A stretch of DNA of 64,000 nt, taken from assembly GCF_002157895.1 (NCBI RefSeq), contig NZ_CP021377.1:1922001-1986000 (forward strand), in the 5' to 3' direction. Under the pieces are notes generated by a model. That model was not told the DNA's origin and made no database searches. It saw only the letters and a list, made by a program, of their open reading frames with translations. The position numbers were made by a program, and so were the translations under genes. Below are positions 10,021-19,794 of the stretch, one piece after another. Source of the DNA: Oceanisphaera profunda. Its GTDB lineage: Bacteria; Pseudomonadota; Gammaproteobacteria; Enterobacterales; Aeromonadaceae. Every line of letters starts with the position of its first letter. Position 1 is the first letter of the stretch.

Positions 10021-10035
10021 TCTCAGGGCTAAACC

Positions 10036-10890
10036 TTATGCGACGTCACTTTTGATCAGGTGTACGTCCATTTGCGGGAACGGAATGCCGATGTTATTGG
10101 CATCTAACTCGTTTTTAATTTTCTCGAGCAAATCGAATTTCAATGCCCAGTAATCTGTGGCATTCACCCAAGGGCGCACAATTATATCGACCGAAGAGGC
10201 GCCCAAGTTACTGACTGCAATACGCGGTGCGGGCTCTGGCAGTACCCGTGGGTCTTCGTTGATAATGCGCTCCAATACCTCTTTGGTTAACTTTAAATCG
10301 GCACTGTAAGACACGCCTATTTCTAAGTCGAGGCGGCGGGTTTTCTCTCTGGACACATTAATGATTTTATCATTTAAGATTTTAGCGTTGGGCACTACTA
10401 TCATGCGGTTATCGGCCGTCATCAAAATAGTGGTAAATATTTGTACCGAACGTACTGTCCCTGCAGTACCTGCCGCTTCTATGTAATCACCGGCTTTAAA
10501 AAACCGAAAACCAATCAGCATTACGCCGGCGGCAAAGTTGGATAAAGAGCCCTGTAAGGCCAAACCAACCGCTAAACCAGCGGCACCAATAATGGCCACA
10601 AAAGACGCAGTTTGTACGCCCACTCGGCCAAGGGCGGCGATGATCACAAATGCCAGCAAGGCATATTTGATCATGCTGGTAATAAAGTCAGAAATCGTAT
10701 TATCAACATTGCGTTTCTTCAGCAGTGAGTTGACGCCATTGGTCAGGGTTCTCACCAGCATAAAGCCGATCGTTAAGGTGATAATAGCGGCGACGATATT
10801 AACGCCGTAGCTAAGTAACAAGCTTTGGTTGTTGATTATCCAGCTTTGAGCTTGGTTAATGACTTCTGGGGTCAGGGTATTAGTGTCCAT
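10036..10890 (-). CDS. mscS: Small-conductance mechanosensitive channel
   Basis: At 284 residues it is close to E. coli MscS (286). Three membrane helices lie in residues 25-130, including the glycine/alanine-rich pore helix (VAIIGAAGLAVGLALQGSLSNFAAGVML). The beta domain (FRFFKAGDYIEAAGTAGTV, MIVVPNAKILNDKIIN) and the C-terminal domain follow. It opens under membrane tension to protect against osmotic downshock. ATG 10890 is preferred to an upstream start 12 codons earlier because AGAGAAAG precedes it. Confidence 0.93.
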   Translation of the reverse strand: MDTNTLTPEVINQAQSWIINNQSLLLSYGVNIVAAIITLTIGFMLVRTLTNGVNSLLKKRNVDNTISDFITSMIKYALLAFVIIAALGRVGVQTASFVAIIGAAGLAVGLALQGSLSNFAAGVMLIGFRFFKAGDYIEAAGTAGTVRSVQIFTTILMTADNRMIVVPNAKILNDKIINVSREKTRRLDLEIGVSYSADLKLTKEVLERIINEDPRVLPEPAPRIAVSNLGASSVDIIVRPWVNATDYWALKFDLLEKIKNELDANNIGIPFPQMDVHLIKSDVA

Positions 10891-10967
10891 GTGCTTTCTC
10901 TGCTTGGTGATGCCAGTCAATAACACTCGAGGTAAGTGATGAATGGCATCGCTTAATATATGTGGTG

Positions 10968-11573
10968 TTATTCAGCGGCGACGGGAGTGATCTGCATCAG
11001 TAGCAGTTGCCAATGATCCTCAAAGTAGAGCGTAGGCTTAGTGCGAAATTGGCTGCGCACATATTGATTAATGCGTCCCTCAAGATAAGCCAGCAGTAGG
11101 TTGGCTAATACTTTCTCATCGGCAGCAAACCCTTCTCCTTCGTATAACTTGCGCTCACGCATCACTTGCTTGAACTGGGTTTCAAGGCGCTCAAACAGTT
11201 GATTAATGCGGGCTAACAAACGCTCGTGCTCGCCTTGCAGGGCATCGCCATTGAGTAGGCGAGTAATACCTGGGTTACGCTCACAAAAGCCTAAAATCAA
11301 CTGCATGATGTAACGCAGTCGCAGAGCGCTGTCTTTTTCATCGTGCAAGATCAGGTTGACACGCGAGAACAGCGTTTCTTCGATAAAGTCGATTAGCCCC
11401 TCGAACATCCGTGCCTTGCTAGGAAAATGTCGATATAAGGCCGCCTCAGACACGCCCACTTCGGCAGCAAGTTTTGCCGTAGTGATGCGCTGTCCGGGGC
11501 TTGCTTCCAGCATATGAGCCAAAGCTTGGAGAATTTGCTCGCGGCGATTTACTTTTGGTTGAGGTGTGATCAT
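10968..11573 (-). CDS. slmA: Nucleoid occlusion factor SlmA (TetR family)
   Basis: This 201-residue TetR-family protein binds specific chromosomal sites and blocks FtsZ ring assembly over the nucleoid. The helix-turn-helix [20 protein letters not shown] and the following [17 protein letters not shown] match SlmA closely, as does the NPGITRLL segment. ATG 11573 ([14 protein letters not shown]) is chosen over earlier in-frame codons that run inside dut. It lies 16 bases downstream of dut, in a coaBC-dut-slmA operon. Confidence 0.93.
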   Translation of the reverse strand: MITPQPKVNRREQILQALAHMLEASPGQRITTAKLAAEVGVSEAALYRHFPSKARMFEGLIDFIEETLFSRVNLILHDEKDSALRLRYIMQLILGFCERNPGITRLLNGDALQGEHERLLARINQLFERLETQFKQVMRERKLYEGEGFAADEKVLANLLLAYLEGRINQYVRSQFRTKPTLYFEDHWQLLLMQITPVAAE

Positions 11574-11589
11574 AGCGGTGCTTACTCGA

Positions 11590-12045
11590 TTATTGGCGAC
11601 CAGAAGAGCCGAAACCGCCTTCTCCCCGTTCGCTTTGGTCAAACTCATTAACGAGTGTAAATTGGGCTTGCACCACCGGCAAAATAACCAGTTGAGCGAT
11701 GCGCTCACCGGGCTCTATGGTGAATGATGCGTTCCCTCTGTTCCAGCAAGATACCATTAACTGACCTTGATAGTCAGAGTCAATCAAGCCCACTAAATTA
11801 CCGAGCACTATGCCGTGTTTATGGCCCAATCCTGAGCGCGGTAAAATGGTGGCGCAGAGATTAGGGTCTTTAATATGAATCGCCATGCCGGTTGGCAATA
11901 ACTGCGTTTCACCGGGCGCGAGCGTGAGCGGTGCATCTAAACAGGCGCGCAAATCCAGCCCAGCAGAGCCAGGGGTGGCATAGGCGGGCAGGGGAAGGTC
12001 GGTGCCCACTCTAGGGTCAAGAATTTTCAGTTCAATGGGAGTCAT
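11590..12045 (-). CDS. dut: dUTP diphosphatase
   Basis: This 151-residue trimeric dUTPase hydrolyses dUTP to dUMP and PPi. Its five family motifs are visible in order: [46 protein letters not shown] and the C-terminal [10 protein letters not shown] that closes over the nucleotide. It overlaps the end of coaBC by 14 bases, so the two are translationally coupled. Confidence 0.96.
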   Translation of the reverse strand: MTPIELKILDPRVGTDLPLPAYATPGSAGLDLRACLDAPLTLAPGETQLLPTGMAIHIKDPNLCATILPRSGLGHKHGIVLGNLVGLIDSDYQGQLMVSCWNRGNASFTIEPGERIAQLVILPVVQAQFTLVNEFDQSERGEGGFGSSGRQ

Positions 12046-13276
12046 AATATCGTTCTGCTATTAGGGTAAGAAGATGGTGTGCTAATTGAGTTTTATTGGT
12101 GAGCGGTAAATCCACGTGGCCGCTGGACCAGAATACGCTGAGCGCATTGTCATCACTATTAAAGCCTTGGCCAGCCAGCGCCACGTTATTGGCGGCTATC
12201 ATATCTAATTTTTTGCGGCTGAGCTTATCGCGCGCATAAGTTTCTACATCTTGGGTCTCGGCAGCAAACCCGACCGTAAAGGGCTTATCGGCCAAGGCCG
12301 CCACGCCCGCCACTATATCGGGGTTTTTGGTCAGTTCTATGACTAGCGTGTCATCGCTGGTTTTTTTAATCTTGTGGCTGGATACCGTTTTGGGCGCGTA
12401 ATCGGCCACGGCGGCGCAGGCGATAAAAATTTGCTGCTGCGCAATGTTCTGCATCACGGCGGCCTGCATTTGCACGGCACTTTCTACATCGATGCGGGTT
12501 ACGCCTGCAGGGGTAGCTAAGGCTACAGGGCCGGTCACTAAGGTGACTTCTGCACCCAGCGCATGGGCAGCGGCCGCCAGTGCGAAGCCCATTTTTCCTG
12601 AGCTGTGATTAGACAAAAAACGCACCGGATCTAATGCTTCGCGGGTGGGGCCTGCGGTAAGCATCAGCTTAAGGCCCGCTAGAAGTTGGCCGGTGGGCGG
12701 CAATAAATCTGCATGCAAAGAATCTGAGTGCAAAAAATGCTGCTCGATTAAAGCCACCAACTCCATGGGTTCTAACATGCGCCCTGGTCCCACATCGCCA
12801 CAGGCTTGTACACCTTGCGCAGGGCCCCAAATGTTCACGTGTCGCTCATGCAATACGCTCAGGTTGTGCTGAGTGGCCGCGTGGCGATACATCTGCTGAT
12901 TCATGGCGGGCGCCACCGCCAAGGGTGCCGGTGTAGCTAAGCACAAGGTGGTGAGTAAATCATCGGCCAGCCCTGCGGTCAGTCGCGCTAAGGTATTGGC
13001 GCTGGCTGGTGCGATCAGTATTAAGTTGGCCCATTTGGCCAACTCAATATGGCCCATGCCCGCTTCGGCGGCGGGGTCGAGCAAGGCATCAGACACCGGC
13101 TCGCCGGAGACGGCTTGCAGGGTGAGCGGCGTGATAAAGGCCTTGGCGGAGTCGGTCATGACCACTCTTACTTGGGCATGGCGCTCTTTAAGTCGGCGTA
13201 CCAGCTCGGCACTTTTATAGGCCGCAATACCGCCGCTCACGCCGATTAAAATACGTTTTCCTACTAATGACATCAC
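12032..13276 (-). CDS. coaBC: Bifunctional phosphopantothenoylcysteine synthetase/decarboxylase
   Basis: This 414-residue coenzyme A biosynthesis enzyme has two parts. The N-terminal flavoprotein decarboxylase (about 1-190) has [15 protein letters not shown], the [19 protein letters not shown] loop and the PAMN motif. The C-terminal CTP-dependent synthetase (about 195-414) has [20 protein letters not shown] and ELTKNPDI. It is first in the coaBC-dut-slmA operon and divergent from radC across a 160-base spacer. Confidence 0.95.
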   Translation of the reverse strand: MMSLVGKRILIGVSGGIAAYKSAELVRRLKERHAQVRVVMTDSAKAFITPLTLQAVSGEPVSDALLDPAAEAGMGHIELAKWANLILIAPASANTLARLTAGLADDLLTTLCLATPAPLAVAPAMNQQMYRHAATQHNLSVLHERHVNIWGPAQGVQACGDVGPGRMLEPMELVALIEQHFLHSDSLHADLLPPTGQLLAGLKLMLTAGPTREALDPVRFLSNHSSGKMGFALAAAAHALGAEVTLVTGPVALATPAGVTRIDVESAVQMQAAVMQNIAQQQIFIACAAVADYAPKTVSSHKIKKTSDDTLVIELTKNPDIVAGVAALADKPFTVGFAAETQDVETYARDKLSRKKLDMIAANNVALAGQGFNSDDNALSVFWSSGHVDLPLTNKTQLAHHLLTLIAERYYDSH

Positions 13277-13437
13277 TGTTTTTCCCCTGCTGACCGAGCG
13301 GCAAGATTATCATAAAAAATTGCCGGTGGCGGTCTCTCTCGGGCTTTAGGCTAGTCTTAGAGCTAATCGGCCCCGCGACCCTAAATCGATACTCCCAGCG
13401 TTTATAGCCGATGATTCATTACGACAAGGAGGTGGTG

Positions 13438-14112
13438 ATGAGCATTAAAAATTGGCCGTTAGGCGAGCGGCCCCGAGAAAAACTATTGAGCCGCGGGCCA
13501 AGCAGCTTATCCGATGCAGAATTATTGGCGATATTTTTACGTACCGGTACCAAAGGCATGGATGCGGTGAGCTTAGCGCGCGCCTTATTGGAGCAATTTG
13601 GTTCACTAAGACAACTACTGCTGGCCGATCAGCAAAGTTTTTGTGAAAAGCCTGGTTTGGGTTTAGCAAAATATGTGCAATTGCAGGCTAGCCAAGAGCT
13701 GATGCGCCGCTTTTTAGATGAAAAGCTGATGCGGGCTAACGCCCTTACCAACCCTGAGCTGACACGAATGTTTTTACAGTCGCGGTTGCGAGATCAGGCG
13801 CGAGAGGTATTCGCATTATTACTGCTTGATAATCAGCACCGGGTTATTGAGTTTAATGAGTTATTTTTCGGTACTTTGGACGCCGCGGCAGTTTATCCGC
13901 GAGAAATCGTCTCTCTAGTGCTGAAACGGGGTGCCGCGGCGGTGATTTTGGTGCATAATCATCCGTCCGGGGTCGCCGAGCCCAGTCATGCCGATCGTTT
14001 AATTACTGAACGTATTCAAGCCGCCCTAGGGTTGCTGGATATTCGCGTATTAGATCATTTAGTGGTGGGAGACGGCGAAACCGTCTCGTTTGCCGAGCGC
14101 GGTTGGCTATAA
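13438..14112 (+). CDS. radC: RadC family JAMM-domain protein
   Basis: This 224-residue protein has an N-terminal helix-hairpin-helix-like region ([16 protein letters not shown]) and a C-terminal JAB1/MPN/Mov34-type metal site: Glu in [11 protein letters not shown], and His173, His175 and Asp186 in [14 protein letters not shown]. The family's role is unresolved despite the radiation-resistance name. ATG 13438 is chosen for its AAGGAGG site five bases upstream. It stands between coaBC and rpmB, the standard gammaproteobacterial position. Confidence 0.93.
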   Translation: MSIKNWPLGERPREKLLSRGPSSLSDAELLAIFLRTGTKGMDAVSLARALLEQFGSLRQLLLADQQSFCEKPGLGLAKYVQLQASQELMRRFLDEKLMRANALTNPELTRMFLQSRLRDQAREVFALLLLDNQHRVIEFNELFFGTLDAAAVYPREIVSLVLKRGAAAVILVHNHPSGVAEPSHADRLITERIQAALGLLDIRVLDHLVVGDGETVSFAERGWL

Positions 14113-14136
14113 ATTGCTGCATTTTTTGGCTTTTTG

Positions 14137-14165
14137 TTGATCTTGGGCTCGGTATACTGTATAAA
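14137..14165 (+). promoter_or_regulatory. Predicted sigma-70 promoter of rpmB-rpmG
   Basis: TTGATC and TATAAA are separated by 17 bases, about 82 bases before the rpmB start. This is inferred by eye; the leader also contains a CCCCG/CGGGG pairing. Confidence 0.5.
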
Positions 14166-14247
14166 TTGCCGCCTTATTTTGCCCCGATAGACGGCCAACG
14201 GGGTGATTAATTGCTCGAGCAAATAGTAAGATTTGGAGAAGACTGAC

Positions 14248-14484
14248 ATGTCTAAAGTATGCCAAGTAACTGGTAAGCGACCAGCTGTTGGTAACAACCG
14301 CTCGCACGCCAATAACGCTACCAAGCGTCGTTTCCTGCCTAACCTGCAAAGCCACCGCTTTTGGGTTGAGAGCGAGAAGCGTTTTGTAAAACTGCGCATT
14401 ACCACTAAAGGTATGCGTATTATCGACAAAAAAGGTATCGACAGCGTCTTAGCAGACCTGCGTGCCAATGGCGTAAAAGTTTAA
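14248..14484 (+). CDS. rpmB: 50S ribosomal protein bL28
   Basis: This 78-residue protein has the family sequence [26 protein letters not shown] and SHRFW. ATG 14248 is chosen over an in-frame ATG five codons upstream because GGAGAA precedes it at normal distance. It is followed by rpmG after 11 bases. Confidence 0.97.
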   Translation: MSKVCQVTGKRPAVGNNRSHANNATKRRFLPNLQSHRFWVESEKRFVKLRITTKGMRIIDKKGIDSVLADLRANGVKV

Positions 14485-14495
14485 GGAGTTAACCG

Positions 14496-14663
14496 ATGGC
14501 TAAAGGTATTCGCGAGAAGATCCGCCTGAACTCAAGTGCTGGTACTGGTCATTTCTACACTACGACCAAGAACAAGCGCAACATGCCTGAAAAAATGGAA
14601 ATCAAGAAATTTGATCCCGTTGTTCGTCAGCATGTAATGTACAAAGAAGGCAAAATCAAATAG
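14496..14663 (+). CDS. rpmG: 50S ribosomal protein bL33
   Basis: A 55-residue protein read directly from the sequence: [17 protein letters not shown] ... [21 protein letters not shown] ... YKEGKIK. It has no CXXC pairs, so it is the zinc-independent (C-minus) form. AAGGAG precedes the ATG. It is co-transcribed with rpmB and ended by a strong terminator. Confidence 0.97.
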   Translation: MAKGIREKIRLNSSAGTGHFYTTTKNKRNMPEKMEIKKFDPVVRQHVMYKEGKIK

Positions 14664-14684
14664 ATTTTGCTCTCTTTAAAAAAA

Positions 14685-14708
14685 ACCCAGCTTCGGCTGG
14701 GTTTTTTT
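14685..14708 (+). terminator. Intrinsic terminator after rpmG
   Basis: Stem AACCCAGC/GCTGGGTT with a TTCG tetraloop, followed by a run of T. Confidence 0.93.
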
Positions 14709-14758
14709 ATGTCCGTTATCTTAGATATACTGCGCTACAGCCGATAAGGAGAACTTGA

Positions 14759-15583
14759 ATGCCAGAGTTACCCGAAGTTGAAGTCAGCCGCCAAGGTATC
14801 ACTCCCTTTATGTTGGGCGAAACTGTGATGCGGATAGTGGTACGCAATCCGAGCTTACGTTGGCCGGTGCCCAGCGAGCTGCAAGAAATGGTGAGCTTAC
14901 CCATTACCGGCGTGCGCCGGCGTGCCAAGTATTTATTGCTGGAAACCGATTGGGGCACGGCCATCTTACACTTAGGCATGTCGGGTAATTTACGCATACT
15001 GGATCACGGCACCCCGCCCGGTAAGCACGACCATGTAGACATTGAGCTGAGTAATGGCAAGTTGCTGCGCTTTAATGATACGCGCCGTTTTGGCTGCGTG
15101 TTATGGACCCGAGAGCCCGCCGAACAGCATGCATTGCTGGCGAAATTAGGGCCTGAACCCCTGACTGATGACTTTCATGGGGATCATCTCTTTGAACGCA
15201 GCCTGAAACGGAAAATTGCCGTGAAGCAATTCATCATGGATAACCATGTGGTGGTGGGGGTCGGTAATATTTATGCTAACGAGTCCTTGTTTAGCGCCGG
15301 AATTCATCCGGAATTGCCTGCCAATCAAGTGACGCAGCAGCAATATGCGGCTTTGACTACCGAGATCAAGCTAGTATTAGCCCGCGCCATCACGCAGGGT
15401 GGCACCACGCTGAAAGACTTTACCGGCAGTGACGGCAAACCCGGCTATTTCGTGCAAGAATTACAAGTGTACGGCCGCGCTGAACAGCCCTGCGGCGCTT
15501 GTGGCGGCTTATTGCAAGAAATCCGCATGGGCGGGCGCAGCACTGTGTTCTGCCCGCGTTGTCAGCCGAGAAAGGGCGCGTGA
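14759..15583 (+). CDS. mutM: Formamidopyrimidine-DNA glycosylase
   Basis: This 274-residue base-excision repair enzyme removes 8-oxoguanine and formamidopyrimidines and nicks abasic sites. The catalytic Pro-Glu N-terminus (MPELPEVE) is intact. The helix-two-turn-helix region ([15 protein letters not shown]) and the C-terminal zinc finger (Cys245, Cys248, Cys265, Cys268) are complete. AAGGAGAA precedes ATG 14759. A GTGAAGG-like heptamer tract begins at its stop codon, and insertion sequences start 45 bases further on. Confidence 0.96.
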   Translation: MPELPEVEVSRQGITPFMLGETVMRIVVRNPSLRWPVPSELQEMVSLPITGVRRRAKYLLLETDWGTAILHLGMSGNLRILDHGTPPGKHDHVDIELSNGKLLRFNDTRRFGCVLWTREPAEQHALLAKLGPEPLTDDFHGDHLFERSLKRKIAVKQFIMDNHVVVGVGNIYANESLFSAGIHPELPANQVTQQQYAALTTEIKLVLARAITQGGTTLKDFTGSDGKPGYFVQELQVYGRAEQPCGACGGLLQEIRMGGRSTVFCPRCQPRKGA

Positions 15584-15653
15584 GGAGTAAAGTGTGAAGG
15601 GTAAAAGATAAACATAGCACGAACAAGCTAGGGTGCGTTCTCAATTATGCCAG

Positions 15654-16034
15654 CTAGATAACGGCTGACACGAGGCTCAACATTGACTCGTAATTTTTTG
15701 CCAGTCGTTCGTACCTAGTTGCTATACGACGAAATTGCTTCAACTTTTGGAAGAAACGCTCAACCAAGTTGCGATCATTATAAACATGACGATCCAACGG
15801 CCTTGGCTCCAATCGATTTTTTCTTGAGGGTATCACCGCTTCTGCTCCAACACTTTGAATACTTTCAACAAACGCATCTGAATCATAACCCTTGTCAGCC
15901 AAGACCTGGCTAGGCGTAAAACCATCCAACAATGCCTCTGCTTGATCATATTCTGAGGCCAGCCCTAGGGTTAACAGTAAGCGCACGGGGTTGCCTAAAG
16001 CGTCAACGGCAGCATGGGTTTTAGTCGTTAGTCC
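15654..16034 (-). pseudogene. IS5-type transposase, C-terminal part (copy A)
   Basis: This encodes the second half of the DDE domain: TKTHAAVDALGNPVRLLLTL, the second Asp in VLADKGYDSDAF and the Glu in LVERFFQKLKQFRRIATRY. The 5' part lies at 17302-17661 on the far side of the inserted IS4-type element. A Trp codon three from the end is TAG here. Confidence 0.85.
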
Positions 16035-17292
16035 CTTAGCCATCCCCTCATAAGAACTAGAGCTGGCGTGGCTTCGCGGGTAAAATACCTGCCTTGATAC
16101 CAAACTCGACAACACGGCAGCCCATTATTACCCGCGATACTATATCCGAACACCTCGATGACATCTTTGGCCAAGATATGCATGCAAAGTGGGTACTTTC
16201 ATTAGCTAATGCGACTCAAGGTGTTATTGAATCTAGCTCGTTGGCCATTCATGCAATCGGTAATGGTCTCGCACAAGCAAATGGGTTAGAGCGTAAATAT
16301 GCCATCAAACAAGTTGACCGCTTATTGAGTAACAGCAAACTCAACGTGTGGTCATTATTCGATGATTGGGTGCCTTATGTGGTGGCCGAGCGTAAAGAAA
16401 TCGTGGTCTCCATGGACTGGACGGAGTTCGATGCCGATGATCATAGCAGCATCGTTATCAGCATGCAGACTAACCATGGTCGCAACACGCCACTGCTCTG
16501 GAAAACCCATCAGAAATTACAGCTAAAAGGTTAACGTAATGCCCATGAAGATGAGCTGTTGCTGAAGCTAAAAAATAGCATGCCAGACGATGTTTCTGTT
16601 ACCGTCGTTGCCGACCGCGGTTTTGGAGATACGGCGTTGTTCGCCCTACTGGAAGATGCGTTAGGATTCAGCTACCTCATTCGTTTTAAAGGAAATATTT
16701 TGCTCTGCCCTGTCGGCGAAAAGCTAACCCCAGCGAAGCAGTGGCTCACACCGAGTGGCCGTGTTCGTACACTGAAAGACATAGAGCTGACCACTCACCG
16801 CCAACCGGTTGCGCGGGTATTTTGCTGTAAGAAAGCAGGTATGAAAGAAGCGTGGTTTTTAGCAAGTAATCGCCGAGACCTAAGTGCTGCCAATGCCCTC
16901 AAACTCTATGGTAAACGCTGGGGGATTGAGTGCAGCTTTCGTGACATAAAGGACTATAAATTCGGCATGGGAATGTCCGATACGCACATTAGGTCAACCA
17001 CGCGACGCGACCGTTTATTCTTGTTCAGCGCCTTAACGATTGTGTTGCTGACTTTCCTAGGTAAAGCCGGTGACGCTGCTGGATTGGAGAAGACAATTAA
17101 AGCCAATACCAGCAAAACACGCACCTACTCTTTCTTTCGGCAAGGGTGCATTTATTATCAAATGCTACCGAAGATGAAAGAGGAGAATGCCATCAAGTTA
17201 ATGAAGAAATTCTCCTACTACTTGTCTCAATATCGATTATACAAGCGGATCTTCGGTGTTATTTAAGCAATAAAAATGAGGGAATCTCTAAG
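16035..17292 (+). mobile_element. IS4-type insertion sequence with 9-bp target duplication
   Basis: A 1258-bp element. Its ends are imperfect inverted repeats (CTTAGCCATCCCCTCAT and, reversed, CTTAGAGATTCCCTCAT). It is flanked by the identical 9-mer CGTTAGTCC at 16026-16034 and 17293-17301. Removing the element and one 9-mer restores the copy B sequence, proving where and into what it inserted. Confidence 0.92.
16094..17266 (+). pseudogene. IS4-family transposase with internal stop
   Basis: One continuous frame encodes the DDE transposase: the first Asp in VSMDWTEFD, the second in VVADRGFGDTALF, and the IS4 signature R-W-G-I-E ... K in KRWGIECSFRDIKDYKFG. An in-frame TAA at about 16532 (probably AAA to TAA) splits it after the KLQLKG segment, and the frame then continues RNAHEDELL. 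The assumed start is TTG 16094. The element is therefore probably immobile unless helped in trans. Confidence 0.87.
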
Positions 17293-17301
17293 CGTTAGTC
17301 C

Positions 17302-17661
17302 ACCTCTAGACTTCCCCATGGCTTCTGCATCTTGCTCTTTTTTTAGCCGCCCCATGTTGATGGACACGAACGATACTACCGTCGATCATTAGTTGCTCAA
17401 AATCAGCTTCCTTGGATAACTCCTCCATTATCGTGAGCCAGACGCCTTTGTGAGACCAACGACTATATCGGACGTAAACGCGGTGCCAATGCCCATAAAA
17501 ATCAGGTAAATCCCGCCAAGGTGCGCCAGTTCGAGCAATCCAAAGTACCGCTTCAACAAATTTGCGATTATCAAGTGCTGTCACGCCTCTATCGCTAGCT
17601 TACCCGGGAGCAGTTCTTCGATGCGCTCCCATTGATCATCTCGTAGCAAGTAATGCATCAT
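17302..17661 (-). pseudogene. IS5-type transposase, N-terminal part (copy A)
   Basis: It matches copy B's first frame (DNRKFVEAVLWIARTG, WRDLPDFYGHWHRVYVRYS, first Asp in LMIDGSIVRVHQHG). One base is missing near 17601 after MMHYLLRDDQWE, and the slippery A run at 17338-17344 is one base short, so the downstream frame closes. Confidence 0.85.
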
Positions 17662-17730
17662 AAGTCGTTACCTCACAAGTAGTTACTTCAAATACTATAA
17701 AGGTAGCTAATGCCTAGGGTGCGTTCTCAA

Positions 17731-18138
17731 TTATGCCAGCCAGATAACGGCTGACACGAGGCTCAACATTGACTGGTAATTTTTTGCCAGTCGTTCGTAC
17801 CTAGTTGCTATACGACGAAATTGCTTCAACTTTTGGAAGAAACGCTCAACCAAGTTGCGATCTTTATAAACATGACGATCCAACGGCCTTGGCTCCAATC
17901 GATTTTTTCTTGAGGGTATAACCGCTTCTGCTCCAACACTTTGAATACTTTCAACAAACGCATCTGAATCATAACCCTTGTCAGCCAAGACCTGGCTAGG
18001 CGTAAAACCATCCAACAATGCCTCTGCTTGATCATATTCTGAGGCCTGCCCTAGGGTTAACAGTAAGCGCACGGGGTTGCCTAAAGCGTCAACGGCAGCA
18101 TGGATTTTAGTCGTTAGTCCACCTCTAGACTTCCCCAT
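17731..18138 (-). CDS. IS5-family transposase, second frame (OrfB)
   Basis: About 135 residues with the second catalytic Asp (VLADKGYDSDAF) and the Glu (NLVERFFQKLKQFRR) of a DDE transposase. It is expected to be made as a fusion with the first frame by -1 slippage on A8 (18157-18164), giving the complete enzyme over 17731-18482. Confidence 0.85.
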   Translation of the reverse strand: MGKSRGGLTTKIHAAVDALGNPVRLLLTLGQASEYDQAEALLDGFTPSQVLADKGYDSDAFVESIQSVGAEAVIPSRKNRLEPRPLDRHVYKDRNLVERFFQKLKQFRRIATRYERLAKNYQSMLSLVSAVIWLA

Positions 18139-18482
18139 GGCTTCTGCATCTTGCTCTTTTTTTTAGCCGCCCCATGTTGATGGACACGAACGATACTACC
18201 GTCGATCATGAGTTGCTCAAAATCAGCTTCTTTGGATAACTCCTCCATTATCGTGAGCCAGACGCCTTTGTGAGACCAACGACTATATCGGACGTAAACG
18301 CGGTGCCAATGCCCATAAAAATCAGGTAAATCCCGCCAAGGTGCGCCAGTTCGAGCAATCCAAAGTACCGCTTCAACAAATTTGCGATTATCGAGTGCTG
18401 TCACGCCTCTATCGCTAGCTTTACCCGGGAGCAGTTCTTCGATGCACTCCCATTGATCATCTCGTAGCAAGTAATGCCTCAT
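18114..18482 (-). CDS. IS5-family transposase, first frame (OrfA)
   Basis: A 122-residue N-terminal part with MRHYLLRDDQWECIEELLPG, WRDLPDFYGHWHRVY and the first catalytic Asp in LMIDGSIVRVHQH. The frame runs past the A8 stretch and stops at 18114. A -1 shift on A8 enters the second frame. Confidence 0.87.
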   Translation of the reverse strand: MRHYLLRDDQWECIEELLPGKASDRGVTALDNRKFVEAVLWIARTGAPWRDLPDFYGHWHRVYVRYSRWSHKGVWLTIMEELSKEADFEQLMIDGSIVRVHQHGAAKKKSKMQKPWGSLEVD

Positions 18483-18565
18483 AAGTCGTTACCTCACAAG
18501 TAGTTACTTCAAATACTATAAAGGTAGCTAATGCAGCCGAAGCGTCAAATGAGAACGCGCCCTAG

Positions 18566-18599
18566 TCATCTGGCTGGCATAATTGAGGGCGCACCCTAG
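18566..18599. repeat. Orphan IS5-type end in inverted orientation
   Basis: 34 bases ending in CTAG. On the minus strand they read GGGTGCGCCCTCAATTATGC and onward, matching the left terminus of copies A and B apart from two bases. No transposase belongs to it. It is the scar of a third element, or of a rearrangement, and touches the jetD 3' end. Confidence 0.75.
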
Positions 18600-18603
18600 T
18601 TTT

Positions 18604-19790
18604 TCAAGGTAAGTGAGCCAGTGCGGCTTGTAGTAACGAGAAAGGGATTCTCTCTTGTTCTAGGCGCAGGTTAGGTTGCCAGTGATGTTGTTTGAGTTGT
18701 TGATAGAGCTGCTGTTCAGTTTCGTTTAGGTGCGGTAGCTGCATTGCAGAGTGAGGTTTGGTCTCACTCCCCATAGTGGGCGACAGTGCGCTAGAGTATC
18801 GTTGTCCATCAGTAGTGATTGTGTGTGCGGAAAATAGCTACGTAACTGCGAGAGCATGGCAAAGCCATGGCTGTCGATATCTCCCCAATAATGAATACGA
18901 CAATTTGCCAACCAAGGCAGGTGCTGCAGCATTTGCACGCCATAACCTAGGCCGTAGATCACTAAGGCGTTGCGCACGCCCGGAAAGGCCAAGCCGTTCA
19001 CTTTATTTTCGGTAATAAATACCCGGTCGAGTAATAGATCTAACTTGCTAAAGGCGCTCAGCGGAATACTCAGCTCATCAAGGCCACCTAGCTCGGCCGC
19101 AAGAGCGGGATCGAGCAGGCGAAAACTGACTGTGGGCTGCTCGTAATTAAGGCCGTAGCGTTTCTCGAAACCGTGCTCTCTCAGGCCATTAACGCCTTCA
19201 TCAATCGCTGTGGCGGGCAGCAGTTGGTCGAGTAACACTTTAAGAATGGCTTTGTGGGCTTCAATAAATTTGCTGTCCACACCTGAGATATCGAGTTGGC
19301 GGATATAAAGGCCTGGCCGTGGCTGGTTTACCAGATAACGACACACTGCCAGTAGTTGTGGCCAACGACCAGCGTATTTGCCAATGGTAGCCGTTGCTTG
19401 CGCTAACCATGGCGTGAGTTGCGGGAAACCGTCGCCGATCAGTTTGCAGTCGGCAACGAAGTGTCGCCAAGGTTGCAGTTGACCGACAAAACGCGCCAGT
19501 GCCTCCATGTTGGCGAACTCGATGGCCACCGGTAAGCGCTGGCGGCCCATGGTCGAGAATTGAAACTCTTGCTCAATGAGCGCCACCTCTTTAGCTGTGC
19601 TGAGCTCATTACGCAATTGCAACAATTGGCGCTGATATAAGGCAAAGTCATGCAGCAACTGCTTGTCGCTGAGGCGAGGGAGCTTAATCTGGTAGGGAAA
19701 GCTCAGCGTCTCCTCCAGCCAAGCTTGGTGCCAACCTAAGCGCTGCCATTGTTTACTTAGCTTGTGGCGAATGGCCTTAACATCCAACAT
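18604..19790 (-). pseudogene. jetD: Wadjet JetD (Toprim nuclease subunit), frameshifted near the 3' end
   Basis: JetD is the DNA-cleaving partner of the Wadjet SMC complex, which destroys incoming plasmids. The N-terminal DUF3322 part (1-about 190) and the Toprim-like DUF2220 part follow the family plan, with Glu261 in FITENKVNGLAFPG and Asp304/Asp306 in YWGDIDSHGF. After LWG (residue 341, about 18770) one base is missing, and the frame ends 13 codons later at 18726. Restoring the base continues the protein as SETKPHSAMQLPHLNETEQ ... NLRLEQERIPFSLLQAAL to a stop at 18604, about 395 residues. The lost tail contains the conserved LEQERI motif. It starts 4 bases after jetC. A sequencing error is the main alternative. 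Confidence 0.85.
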
Positions 19791-19794
19791 AGAG

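Larger units (their letters stand above)
15628..17713 (-). mobile_element. IS5-type element, copy A, broken and split by an IS4-type insertion
   Basis: The left end is CTAG followed by GGGTGCGTTCTCAATTATGC, like copy B. Its body is interrupted at 16035-17292 by another element. It stops at 17713, about 30 bases short of the right terminus found in copy B. Further damage relative to copy B: seven rather than eight A in the frameshift run, one base lost near 17601, and a premature TAG at the very end of the transposase. It cannot make an active transposase. Confidence 0.85.
17714..18565 (-). mobile_element. IS5-type element, copy B, apparently intact
   Basis: About 850 bp, bounded by CTAG on both sides. 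Termini GGGTGCGTTCTCA and, reversed, GGGCGCGTTCTCA form the inverted repeat. It carries two overlapping frames joined by an A8 slippery run. The size, CTAG site and frameshift design fit the IS5 family. It lies directly against the truncated right side of copy A, in the same orientation. Confidence 0.88.

Noticed and set aside
18726-18790. Programmed frameshift as an explanation for the jetD break
   Set aside because: No slippery heptamer or downstream structure is apparent, and other jetD genes are read in a single frame as far as I know.
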